Both the position numbers and the translations under genes were made by a program. This document shows positions 1-7,393 of a DNA stretch of 33,984 nucleotides, one piece after another. Source of the DNA: Crocinitomix sp. (GTDB lineage Bacteria; Bacteroidota; Bacteroidia; Flavobacteriales_D; Crocinitomicaceae); NCBI GenBank assembly GCA_030836155.1, contig JAURQI010000179.1, positions 1-33,984 on the forward strand, given 5' to 3'. Numbering within the stretch: the first letter of the stretch is position 1; every line of letters begins with the position of its first letter. Under the pieces are notes generated by a model that ran no database searches, was not told where the DNA came from, and saw only the letters and a list, made by a program, of their open reading frames with translations.

Positions 1-73
1 CATAAACCGTTGAAATAATGTGAGTTAAATTTTTTAATAGTCAAAGAATTTGATGAAAAATGGTCGAAAAATA

Positions 74-269
74 ATTAATGCGACAGAACCCTCAGCTGGT
101 ATGGTAGTTCGATATAATTGAATTGGATCGACAGCGGCAATGGATTTTTAGATTTAGTTGAGACTTATGGTATGTGCGAATTGTTGTCAAAAACTTAATA
201 CCGGGAGTCTATATTGTGCAAGTGAGGTATGATGATCAAACCAGAAGGGCTCGTTTTGTGAAGGCGTGA
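74..269 (+). pseudogene. Remnant of a T9SS type A C-terminal sorting domain
   Basis: The end of this stretch translates as LIPGVYIVQVRYDD followed by QTRRARFVKA and a TGA at 267-269, which is a textbook end of a Bacteroidota T9SS sorting domain (leucine, GVYIVQV strand, then RFVK). About 30 codons upstream, in another frame, EPSAGMVVRYN resembles the start of the same domain (NPSxGMV). The two parts are in different frames and each frame has stop codons (119-121, 142-144 and 159-161), and no start codon or passenger domain is visible upstream. I read it as the decayed 3' end of a secreted-protein gene whose body lies outside the window or was lost. The C-terminal motif is clear; the upstream half is weaker. 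Confidence 0.5.
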
Positions 270-321
270 TTAGGTTTTTAATTGCCTGCTGTTCAAACTA
301 CAAACTCCAACATTTTCTCCT

Positions 322-329
322 TACCTTTA
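322..329 (+). promoter_or_regulatory. Candidate -7 element (TACCTTTA) for the MORN-repeat gene
   Basis: TACCTTTA matches the Bacteroidota -7 consensus TAnnTTTG in seven of eight positions and lies 25 bases before the ATG at 355. No clear TTTG element was found at the expected distance upstream, so the assignment is tentative. Confidence 0.3.
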
Positions 330-354
330 CAAAAACCTATTGGCTTAAACTTTC

Positions 355-1428
355 ATGAGATTTTATTTCCTTTTCATACTGGTTGGTCTAACATCAACCA
401 CCTTTTCGCAACTCAAGGACACTATTTTTTATAATGAAAACTGGACCGAACTAAAAGATGGTTCAGAAGCGGCATTCTACCGCCTCTATGATGATACGGA
501 CATCACGGGCCCATTTAAAGTTGAAGACCATTATATCACAGGCGATTTGCAAATGGAGGGTCAGTTTGAGGATAAAGATCAGACGATAAAAACAGGCCAG
601 TTTACTTGGTATTTTAAAGACGGTCAAAAAGAACGCGAAGCCGGATATAAGAATGGGAAAAATCACGGCTCTTTCAAGGAATGGTATGAAAATGGGCAAC
701 TAGCTGAGGATGAGGTTTACAACAATGATGAAGAGGTTGGTGAATCTCGTTTTTGGTATCGCGATGGTAGTTTAAAAAGTTTGTATAAATGGAATGTAAA
801 CGGTCCCACCGACTCCGTGTATTTCTGGTGGGAAAACGGTCAAATTGAATTGGTGGGAACGGTGATTGATTATGACGTACAATACATCAAATACGATCAG
901 TATTATGGAATGTCAGGTGAGCAATTGATAGCTAACGGACAAGGTTATAAAATGGACCAATACGGATCTTATTCTTTAGAGGGGCCAATTGTGAATGGAT
1001 TGCGTCATGGAAAGTGGACCAAACGAAACGGTACCGATAAAATAATGGGGCAATTAAATTTTAAGGAAGGTCAATTTATTAAAGGATATATAACGGATAA
1101 TGGCAAAAAAGATAAATTCAAGAAGTGGGAAAGAGAACCTGAATATGCGAAAGGCGGTGTAAATGGTATGGCCAAGCATATTCAAAGGAACTTGAGAACT
1201 ATGTGTAAAGGAGGTTGGAGATATAACACTGTTTACGTCCAGTTCATTGTTGAAAAAGATGGAAGTATAACTCTAGGTAAAATTCTAAAAGGAGAGTATA
1301 CCAATTGTCAAAAAGAACAGATAGATAAATTATTAAAGACTATGCCGAAATGGAAACCAGGCATGCAAGCCGGTCAATACGTTCGCATTCGTTATACCAT
1401 ACCTATAAAATTCTCAGCACCGCAATAA
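355..1428 (+). CDS. Secreted MORN-repeat protein with TonB-C-like C-terminal domain
   Basis: 357 residues. Residues 1-19 form a signal peptide (hydrophobic FLFILVG, cleavage after TTFSQ), so the product is exported to the periplasm or outer membrane. Residues about 78-170 hold MORN-2-type repeats with the recurring pattern of an aromatic residue, then xDG or ENGQ, then lysine- and glycine-rich turns (YFKDGQK, WYENGQLAE, WYRDGSLKS, WWENGQIEL); further units follow around 185-255. Residues about 263-354 resemble the TonB C-terminal fold: VYVQFIVEKDGSI, then MPKWKPGMQAGQ and VRIRYTIPIKF. In Bacteroidota this combination is seen in proteins often labelled energy transducer TonB, but there is no N-terminal anchor or proline-rich linker, so a real TonB role is doubtful. 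Stand-alone gene with its own candidate promoter. The domain reading is good; the function is unknown. Confidence 0.8.
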   Translation: MRFYFLFILVGLTSTTFSQLKDTIFYNENWTELKDGSEAAFYRLYDDTDITGPFKVEDHYITGDLQMEGQFEDKDQTIKTGQFTWYFKDGQKEREAGYKNGKNHGSFKEWYENGQLAEDEVYNNDEEVGESRFWYRDGSLKSLYKWNVNGPTDSVYFWWENGQIELVGTVIDYDVQYIKYDQYYGMSGEQLIANGQGYKMDQYGSYSLEGPIVNGLRHGKWTKRNGTDKIMGQLNFKEGQFIKGYITDNGKKDKFKKWEREPEYAKGGVNGMAKHIQRNLRTMCKGGWRYNTVYVQFIVEKDGSITLGKILKGEYTNCQKEQIDKLLKTMPKWKPGMQAGQYVRIRYTIPIKFSAPQ

Positions 1429-1470
1429 AAGACATTATTCTAATCGATACGTACCTTTGCAAAAAGTAAG

Positions 1471-1499
1471 TTGCTCTTTCAAAAATTCTCCTACATTTG
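1471..1499 (+). promoter_or_regulatory. Promoter of the two-component genes (TTG, 18 bp, TACATTTG)
   Basis: TTG at 1471-1473 and TACATTTG at 1492-1499 are separated by 18 bases and fit the Bacteroidota -33/-7 consensus. The -7 element ends only seven bases before the ATG at 1507, so the transcript would have almost no leader. A second perfect -7 match, TACCTTTG, lies at 1452-1459 without an evident -33 partner. Confidence 0.5.
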
Positions 1500-1506
1500 G
1501 TATTAG

Positions 1507-2193
1507 ATGAAATTATTAATTGTCGAAGACGATATTGAATTATTAAGAACAGTCTTGCGTTATTTTGACGCCTCTGGTTATGTGCTAGAAAAAGCCAAAA
1601 CATTGGCAGAGGGACGAGCAAAAGTGACAGAACATCGATATGACTGTGTTATCCTGGATCTTAATTTGCCAGATGGGGATGGAATTGAGTTATTGCGACA
1701 AGTCAAAACAAAAGATAAATCCACTGGTGTTATCATTTTATCGGCAAATAGTTCATTGGAAACCAAAGTGGCTGGATTAGAAATCGGAGCAGACGATTAC
1801 TTGACTAAACCTTTTCATCTTTCTGAACTCAACGCCCGAGTGAAGTCCGTAGTGCGTCGTAATAAATATGAAGGCGATAATCAATTGACTTTTAATGAGA
1901 TTTCTATCGATACGGCTGGTCAGGAAGTGCGAGTGAACGATAAACGATTAAAATTAACGCGCAAAGAATATGAACTGCTGTTGTATATGGTCATTAATAA
2001 AAATAAAGTACTGACTAAACATTCAATTTCAGAGCATATTTGGGGTGATTTTGTTGATCGGAGAGATTCTTATGATTTTATCTATTCACACCTGAAAAAT
2101 TTGCGAAAAAAAATCATTGAAAAAGGTGGTGCGGATTATATCCAAACCATATATGGTATCGGTTATAAATTTGCAGAAGGTGAAGTTGAGTAA
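1507..2193 (+). CDS. OmpR/PhoB-family response regulator
   Basis: 228 residues, the usual length for the family. The receiver domain (1-115) has the acidic pair D8-D9, the phospho-acceptor D51 in VILDLNLPDGDG, the switch serine S79 and the conserved K101 in LTKPF. The C-terminal winged-helix DNA-binding domain (about 125-223) shows the family pattern: LTRKEYELLLYMV, then the SEHIWG segment, then SHLKNLRKKI recognition-helix region and the TIYGIGYKF wing. It is followed, with overlap, by its histidine kinase. Such regulators bind as dimers to direct repeats spaced by one helical turn; an array of seven 11-bp units at 3186-3262 just beyond the kinase gene is an obvious candidate target, and two similar 11-mers overlap this gene's own promoter. 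Complete and probably functional. Confidence 0.93.
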   Translation: MKLLIVEDDIELLRTVLRYFDASGYVLEKAKTLAEGRAKVTEHRYDCVILDLNLPDGDGIELLRQVKTKDKSTGVIILSANSSLETKVAGLEIGADDYLTKPFHLSELNARVKSVVRRNKYEGDNQLTFNEISIDTAGQEVRVNDKRLKLTRKEYELLLYMVINKNKVLTKHSISEHIWGDFVDRRDSYDFIYSHLKNLRKKIIEKGGADYIQTIYGIGYKFAEGEVE

Positions 2194-3151
2194 GTATAAC
2201 TGGATCGTAATAGGAGTCATTATGCTTTTATCCTTCTCCTTGATTTGGGGATTTTTGGAAACTATACAAGACATTTGGTTGCTCCTTTTACTTTTGTTTA
2301 TCCTTCAATTTTTAGGTTTGTTAATTTATGACCGGTTGAATACAGCTCGAATGAAAAAATCCATTCGTCGTTTCATTGCTCAGATTGATAAAGGAAATTA
2401 TGAGAGTGAAAACGCTCATGTGATCCAGAAATATGATTTTGTCAACCTCACAGATATTCAAGTTGAATTGTCTGATATGGTTGGACAAATACGAGCTGAT
2501 TATAATGAGCAAAAACGCTATGTAGAAAATGTAAGCCACGAACTGATGACGCCAATTGCCATTATTCGAGGTAAATTAGAATTGCTGATCCAATCGCCCA
2601 ATATTACCAAAAACGATTTTAAATTAATAAATGAAATCCTTATTAAATTAGATCGATTAACACGAGTGAATCAAGCACTCGTACTCTTGTCTAAAATTGA
2701 TTATAACCATTATTCCGAAAAATCTAACGTTTCACTTAACGCCATCCTTGCTGAAACTATAGACCTTTTTGAAGACCAAATTCACGTGGATGAATTAAGC
2801 ATTCGCAAAGAATTGAATGATGAGGTCATTTTTTATATGAATGAAAATTTGGCTTATATTCTCATTAAAAACTGCATGAAAAATGCAGTTATTCATAATA
2901 TAGAAGGCGGATATATTCACATAACAGCATTACCTAATAAAAAAGGCATCCAAATCACCAATAGCGGACCAGTGATTCAAGAATCAACGGATAAACTATT
3001 TGAAAGATTTGAAGTAGCTGGGGAGTATGAGGACTCTATTGGTCTTGGTTTATCAATCATGTCACGAATCTGTGAAGTCAGTCATATAGACCTGTCATAT
3101 ACCCATCAAAACGGAGTTCATACTGTAGAAATTAGCTTTGAGGCTAAGTAA
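2153..3151 (+). CDS. Sensor histidine kinase, intramembrane-sensing type
   Basis: 332 residues from the ATG at 2153, which overlaps the end of the regulator by 41 bases; a GTG at 2180 is an equally possible start and the open frame also extends to a TTG at 2117. Two membrane segments (about residues 16-34 and 41-58) are joined by only a few residues, so there is no real periplasmic sensor domain. The H-box reads NVSHELMTPIAIIRGKLELL with the phosphorylated histidine at about residue 129. The ATPase domain has an N-box (LIKNCMKNAVIHN), a short GIQITNSGPV segment and the G2 box GLGLSIM. A HAMP-like linker is not obvious. Short loop kinases of this kind usually sense the membrane or a partner membrane protein. 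Paired with the upstream regulator in one transcript. Confidence 0.88.
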   Translation: MVSVINLQKVKLSKYNWIVIGVIMLLSFSLIWGFLETIQDIWLLLLLLFILQFLGLLIYDRLNTARMKKSIRRFIAQIDKGNYESENAHVIQKYDFVNLTDIQVELSDMVGQIRADYNEQKRYVENVSHELMTPIAIIRGKLELLIQSPNITKNDFKLINEILIKLDRLTRVNQALVLLSKIDYNHYSEKSNVSLNAILAETIDLFEDQIHVDELSIRKELNDEVIFYMNENLAYILIKNCMKNAVIHNIEGGYIHITALPNKKGIQITNSGPVIQESTDKLFERFEVAGEYEDSIGLGLSIMSRICEVSHIDLSYTHQNGVHTVEISFEAK

Positions 3152-3185
3152 AGAAGTCCTTTTCTTTTTGCTGACCAATTGTTTC

Positions 3186-3262
3186 TCCAGATTTTCTTCA
3201 GATTTCCTACCGAATATCTCCAAAATTACTCCTGAATTTATTCAGAATTGTTTCCAGAGATT
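3186..3262. promoter_or_regulatory. Seven tandem 11-bp units, probable response-regulator binding array
   Basis: Reading the plus strand in steps of exactly 11 bases gives TCCAGATTTTC (3186), TTCAGATTTCC (3197), TACCGAATATC (3208), TCCAAAATTAC (3219), TCCTGAATTTA (3230), TTCAGAATTGT (3241) and TTCCAGAGATT (3252). Position 1 is T and position 3 is C in all seven; position 6 is A in six, position 8 is T in six, position 5 is G in five. The array lies in the gap between the histidine kinase stop and the first gene of the next operon and ends 30 bases before its ATG. OmpR-family regulators are known to bind tandem direct repeats of 10-11 bp, so a target for the neighbouring regulator is the simplest reading. 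Binding is inferred, the periodicity is seen. Confidence 0.6.
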
Positions 3263-3292
3263 TGTTTTAACAATTTAAAAGTTGAATAAGAA

Positions 3293-3577
3293 ATGGAAAA
3301 TAATCAGCGAGTAAAAGAAATTCAGGAATTAGACATCCGCGTCCTGCACTTCCCTAAAGAAGATGTTTTTTTTGCTCCTCGTGATATAAAACGTCGCGAG
3401 CAGGCCATTCAAAAACTGGGCGCATTACAAACATCTGTTTGTATCACCTTTCAGGATGTTGAAGGGGCCAAAACAGTTGTTTCAAAGGTTAAAACATATG
3501 CAAAAGACCTAATTACGCTTGCAGGCAATGCAGGTATACCTGTTCACCGAATTATTCAAATCGATCAAATCAAATAA
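3293..3577 (+). CDS. Small conserved-type hypothetical protein, first gene of the operon
   Basis: 94 residues, no signal peptide or membrane segment, so cytoplasmic. The N-terminus is charged (VKEIQELDIRVLHF) and the C-terminal half alternates strand and helix: SVCITFQDVEGAKTVVSKV, then DLITLAGNAGIPVHRIIQI. I do not recognise a named domain; it resembles short uncharacterised Flavobacteria proteins. It begins 30 bases after the 11-bp repeat array and is 10 bases from the next gene, so it is probably the promoter-proximal gene of the operon. No clean TAnnTTTG element precedes it; the best match, AAAAGTTG at 3277-3284, is poor, which would fit an activator-dependent promoter. Confidence 0.7.
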   Translation: MENNQRVKEIQELDIRVLHFPKEDVFFAPRDIKRREQAIQKLGALQTSVCITFQDVEGAKTVVSKVKTYAKDLITLAGNAGIPVHRIIQIDQIK

Positions 3578-3587
3578 ATCTAGTACC

Positions 3588-3866
3588 ATGAATAGACGTG
3601 TTTTTACTTCGTATAGTAAACTGAATTTAGCGGCAAAAAAAGCATTAAGCCGCGCCTATCCAGAAGGAGTGGATGACATTTTAACAACTATGAAAAATGT
3701 TTTTTCAGGAGAACTCTTTAAAGGGTTTGTTTTTGACCATGATGATGTTACTTATATGGTCGAATGGAACGTAAGAAATAATTTTTCTGTGGCTGATTTT
3801 TCAGACGCCGAATTGGGTGAATCTGAGACGGAAAATGATGAATTGGAATTAGAAGAGGATTTTTAA
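3588..3866 (+). CDS. Small acidic-tailed hypothetical protein
   Basis: 92 residues from the ATG at 3588; the frame is open back to 3519, but that start would overlap the preceding gene by 59 bases. The N-terminal part (VFTSYSKLNLAAKKALSRAYPEG) is basic and helical, the middle (FKGFVFDHDDVTYMVEWNV) is strand-like, and the last 20 residues are strongly acidic (ESETENDELELEEDF). Layout and length resemble a short Flavobacteria family sometimes labelled DNA primase in databases; nothing here supports a primase function. It sits 7 bases before the NUDIX gene, in the same run of tightly spaced genes. Confidence 0.7.
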   Translation: MNRRVFTSYSKLNLAAKKALSRAYPEGVDDILTTMKNVFSGELFKGFVFDHDDVTYMVEWNVRNNFSVADFSDAELGESETENDELELEEDF

Positions 3867-3873
3867 CACGCCT

Positions 3874-4296
3874 ATGAAGCAAAAAGCGAAAGTATTGATC
3901 GAGTATCAAGGCAATCTGCTCTTGCTAAACCCATTGGGTAAGGAGAAGCGAACCTTGATTGGTGGAACCGTAGATAAAGGAGAATCCGTTTTCCAGTCTG
4001 TGATCCGTGAGGCTGGGGAAGAAGCTGGAGTCCAATTGGATAGCGCAATGCTAACAATAGCTTATCGCCAATTGGTCACCATCAATGAGAAACCTGTGCT
4101 TTTTCATTGTTTCCTTATTCGTGATATTCCCTTTTTATTCGAATTAAAAGAAAAGCATAAATTTCAAGCATTGGATTGGATTCCGACCCAAGACGGGATC
4201 AAATTACTCAAAGGAGTCGAGCGCATTGCCGCTCAACGATTGTACAAAAAAATAATTAAAAACAAGACCGGACGATCTTATTCGATCGGCGCATAG
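3874..4296 (+). CDS. NUDIX hydrolase
   Basis: 140 residues. A complete Nudix box lies at residues 31-53: G31, E37, then R45-E46-A-G-E49-E50-A-G52-V53, matching GX5EX7REUXEEXGU with all the metal-binding glutamates present. The enzyme should hydrolyse a nucleoside diphosphate linked to another group; the substrate cannot be told from sequence. The N-terminal strand AKVLIEYQGNLLLL is typical of the fold. It is cytoplasmic, 7 bases after the acidic-tailed small gene and 24 bases before the arginine decarboxylase gene. A housekeeping or nucleotide-clearing role in the operon is possible but not shown. Confidence 0.88.
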   Translation: MKQKAKVLIEYQGNLLLLNPLGKEKRTLIGGTVDKGESVFQSVIREAGEEAGVQLDSAMLTIAYRQLVTINEKPVLFHCFLIRDIPFLFELKEKHKFQALDWIPTQDGIKLLKGVERIAAQRLYKKIIKNKTGRSYSIGA

Positions 4297-4320
4297 CCCG
4301 CCTATAGGCATATCTTTAAA

Positions 4321-5715
4321 ATGAAAAACAGATATATGGATTTAATCGAACAAACGTTCGATTTTCCACAACCCGAATTTCAAGTTTCGGAGAACCATGA
4401 ATTAGCATTTCATGGTGTTGATTTAATGGCTCTGATAAAAGAATACGGAACACCGTTAAAATTCAGTTATCTACCTAAAATCAGTGAAAATATACAACGT
4501 GCAAAAGATTGGTTTCATCAAGCCATGAATAAGCATAATTATGCGGCAAAGTATCATTATTGCTATTGCACCAAAAGCTCTCATTTTAAACATGTTTTAG
4601 ATGAAGCCTTAAAAAATAATATTCATATCGAAACCTCTTCGGCTTTTGATATCAATATCGTGCAGACCCTTAAAGCGGAAGGAAAAATCCAAAACGATAC
4701 ATATATTTTATGCAATGGTTTTAAACGCGACCAGTATATTGAAAACATCGCCACATTAATTAACGATGGACACAAAAACTGCATCCCAATCATTGATAAT
4801 TATGAAGAGGTAGAGTTATTGTCTGCGCGTATTAATGATCCTTTTGAAGTTGGGATTCGAATAGCGTCAGAAGAAGAACCAAAATTTGAGTTCTATACCA
4901 GTAGACTGGGTATTGGCTATAAAAATATCGTACCGTTTTATGAAAAAGTATTGCGCAATAACCCGAACGTTAAATTGCGTTTATTACACTTTTTTATTAA
5001 TACTGGAATTAAGGATAATGCCTATTACTGGAACGAATTGCGCAAATGTCTTAATGTCTACACGAGTCTAAAAAAGATTGCGCCCAGTTTAACCGGTTTA
5101 AATATAGGAGGAGGTTTTCCGATTAAAAACTCATTAGGTTTTGATTATGACTATGAATATATGATTGATGAAATCATCTACCAAGTCAAATCAACGTGCG
5201 AAGAGGCGAGTGTTGAGGTGCCTGACATCTTTACTGAATTTGGCTCATTTACTGTGGGTGAGAGTGCAGGTGCTATTTATAATGTCCTCTATCAAAAGCA
5301 ACAAAACGATCGTGAAAAATGGAATATGATCGACTCTTCATTTATTACAACCTTACCGGATTCTTGGGCAATCAATAAGCGCTTTATCATGCTGCCAATC
5401 AACAATTGGGACAAAGAATATGAACGCGTTTTATTAGGGGGGTTGACGTGTGATAGTGATGATTATTATAATTCAGAACAGCATATCAATGCAATCTATT
5501 TACCAAAGTTTCGAGAGAATAAGCCACTATACATCGGTTTTTTCAATACGGGAGCTTACCAAGAGTCGATCGGTGGTTTTGGAGGATTACAACACTGTCT
5601 GATTCCCAACCCAAAACACATTTTAATTTATCGAGATGAAAAGGGTGAGATTCAAACACGACTATTTGCCGCGCAACAAACGGCTGATGATTTTTTACAA
5701 AAATTAGGTTACTAA
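4321..5715 (+). CDS. speA: Arginine decarboxylase, PLP-dependent, alanine-racemase fold
   Basis: 464 residues. Makes agmatine from arginine, the first step of the putrescine pathway used by the next gene. The PLP lysine is K85 in YHYCYCTKSSH; a glycine-rich phosphate-binding loop is present in LNIGGGFP (about residue 260); the catalytic cysteine motif of these decarboxylases is seen as GGLTCDSDDYY, and GAYQES plus GGFGG follow near the end. The length (about 465) is that of the compact Bacteroidota arginine decarboxylase rather than the 630-residue Escherichia coli SpeA. Followed after one base by agmatinase, which supports arginine over ornithine or lysine as the substrate. A TATCTTTA element at 4311-4318 may act as an internal promoter. 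Function is inferred from family and neighbour. Confidence 0.87.
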   Translation: MKNRYMDLIEQTFDFPQPEFQVSENHELAFHGVDLMALIKEYGTPLKFSYLPKISENIQRAKDWFHQAMNKHNYAAKYHYCYCTKSSHFKHVLDEALKNNIHIETSSAFDINIVQTLKAEGKIQNDTYILCNGFKRDQYIENIATLINDGHKNCIPIIDNYEEVELLSARINDPFEVGIRIASEEEPKFEFYTSRLGIGYKNIVPFYEKVLRNNPNVKLRLLHFFINTGIKDNAYYWNELRKCLNVYTSLKKIAPSLTGLNIGGGFPIKNSLGFDYDYEYMIDEIIYQVKSTCEEASVEVPDIFTEFGSFTVGESAGAIYNVLYQKQQNDREKWNMIDSSFITTLPDSWAINKRFIMLPINNWDKEYERVLLGGLTCDSDDYYNSEQHINAIYLPKFRENKPLYIGFFNTGAYQESIGGFGGLQHCLIPNPKHILIYRDEKGEIQTRLFAAQQTADDFLQKLGY

Positions 5716-5716
5716 A

Positions 5717-6589
5717 ATGAAAAGGAGAACTTATGCAGGAATTCCAGAAGAATTTGGTCGTTTGGAAAATGCAAGTATTGTATTATTACCTGTGCCCTAT
5801 GATGGAACAAGCACATGGCAAAAAGGAGCTGATAAAGGACCGGAAGCTTTTTTATCGGCATCCGAAAATATGGAGCTGTATGATATCGAAACCGATGAAG
5901 AGGTATATCGCAAAGGAATTTATTTAGCAGATGCGGTAACAGAGAATTCGTCTCCCGAAGAGATGGTGGAAGGGGTATACAGTGAAACTAAATCCTATAT
6001 CTCAAAGAAAAAATTCGTCACCATTTTTGGAGGCGAACATTCTATATCAATTGGCACAATTCGGGCTTTTAATGAGTCATTTGATGATTTAACGGTTTTA
6101 CAATTGGATGCTCATGCAGATCTAAGAATGACCTATGAAGGTTCGGCTTGCAATCATGCATGCGCTTTACACGAGGCAAGCAAAACGACTAATTTGATTC
6201 AAGTGGGCATTCGCAGCATGGATATAGCTGAAAAAAAATGGATGAATTTTGATCAAACTTGGTTCGCGCAGGACATGGAAGAGGAGGAGTATTGGCAAGA
6301 TGCTGTAATTGATCAAATGACAGAGAATGTCTTTATTACAATTGACCTCGATTGTTTTGACCCATCCATCCTGCCATCAACTGGAACACCAGAACCAGGC
6401 GGGTTAAAGTGGTATGAAACTCTGGCATTTCTAAGAAGGACTTTTACAGAAAAAAATGTCGTAGGATTTGATATTGTAGAGCTTTGTCCGAATGATGTCG
6501 ATAAATCATCAGACTTTCTTGCCGCGAAACTATATTATAAAATGTTGAGCTATAAATTTTGTTTAGACGATTCAGAAGAATCAGAATAG
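5717..6589 (+). CDS. speB: Agmatinase (ureohydrolase family)
   Basis: 290 residues, normal for the family. Hydrolyses agmatine to putrescine and urea with a binuclear manganese centre. All metal ligands are visible: H108 in FGGEHS, D131, H133 and D135 in QLDAHADLR, and D210 and D212 in TIDLDCFDPS. The segment TPEPGGLKWYE matches the substrate loop of agmatinases and arginases. It starts one base after the arginine decarboxylase stop, so the two are certainly co-transcribed. Together they convert arginine to putrescine. Confidence 0.93.
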   Translation: MKRRTYAGIPEEFGRLENASIVLLPVPYDGTSTWQKGADKGPEAFLSASENMELYDIETDEEVYRKGIYLADAVTENSSPEEMVEGVYSETKSYISKKKFVTIFGGEHSISIGTIRAFNESFDDLTVLQLDAHADLRMTYEGSACNHACALHEASKTTNLIQVGIRSMDIAEKKWMNFDQTWFAQDMEEEEYWQDAVIDQMTENVFITIDLDCFDPSILPSTGTPEPGGLKWYETLAFLRRTFTEKNVVGFDIVELCPNDVDKSSDFLAAKLYYKMLSYKFCLDDSEESE

Positions 6590-6605
6590 GCGCATTAATT
6601 ACAAA

Positions 6606-7385
6606 ATGAATTATATAGTTTCAGCATTTCACATAGGTCGACGTATTCAGTTAACCAAGGTACTAGCAAAGTTTAATGATGAAATCATTAAAGATGAAAC
6701 ATCTTTTATTCTGCTCAAGCGAAGTGAAGAATCGTACCTCTACCTAAAAGATTATGGTAGTATTGTTTTCTGTAATTATAAAGAAAAGGAGATGATCAAA
6801 ATCATCCAACTGATTGCAGGAGATGACGCCGATTACTCAACTTTATCCTCAGAAGAATACGAAATCATTGAAGCGCCAGGAGAGCCGGAACAAGTGCATT
6901 TTAACACCGTTACCATTGAATCATTTTCTGTAGATATTCTGCATATTGTGATGTTCAATCTCTCTCAGAGCGTTGCCCTTGAAAATTATCAAAATCGAAC
7001 CAATAATTTATTGCAAGAAACAAGAGAAATCTCGGATAAACTAAAAACAACAGGGGATATCGGTCTAAAACGACCTGCATTAAGACAGTTTATTGGTAAA
7101 ACAATGGTTCTGAGAACGCGAATTGCAGAGAACCTCCTCATTTTTGAAACCTCAGATTTAGCTTGGTCAAGCGAGCAATTGTCCCGCTTGGATAATGAAT
7201 TGAGAGAACAATTAGACATGGTCAATCGGCACCATGGCTTGCAATACAGCTTGAATATTGCAAAGGAAAATCTCGACCTTTTTCGAGAAATATTACATCA
7301 TAAGCAAAGCAGCACTTTAGAATGGATAATTATTATTTTGATTCTTCTAGAAGTGGTAGACTTAGTCATTTCTAAAACATTATAA
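6606..7385 (+). CDS. RMD1/Sif2 (DUF155) family protein with C-terminal membrane anchor
   Basis: 259 residues. The order of elements matches the RMD1/DUF155 family: an N-terminal mixed domain (GSIVFCNYKEKEM around residues 51-65), a long helical coiled-coil middle (about 115-230, with LRTRIAENLLIFETSDLAW) and a single C-terminal membrane helix (about 240-256, WIIIILILLEVVDLVI). Mitochondrial relatives are inner-membrane proteins linked to translation or sporulation; the bacterial role is not established. It lies between agmatinase (16 bases) and the deoxyhypusine-synthase-like gene (8 bases), so a membrane-associated job related to polyamines is possible, but this is inference from position only. 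Confidence 0.8.
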   Translation: MNYIVSAFHIGRRIQLTKVLAKFNDEIIKDETSFILLKRSEESYLYLKDYGSIVFCNYKEKEMIKIIQLIAGDDADYSTLSSEEYEIIEAPGEPEQVHFNTVTIESFSVDILHIVMFNLSQSVALENYQNRTNNLLQETREISDKLKTTGDIGLKRPALRQFIGKTMVLRTRIAENLLIFETSDLAWSSEQLSRLDNELREQLDMVNRHHGLQYSLNIAKENLDLFREILHHKQSSTLEWIIIILILLEVVDLVISKTL

Positions 7386-7393
7386 AATTCAAA

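Noticed and set aside
3186-3262. CRISPR-like or satellite repeat
   Set aside because: Units are 11 bp, imperfect and without spacers; a binding-site array fits better.
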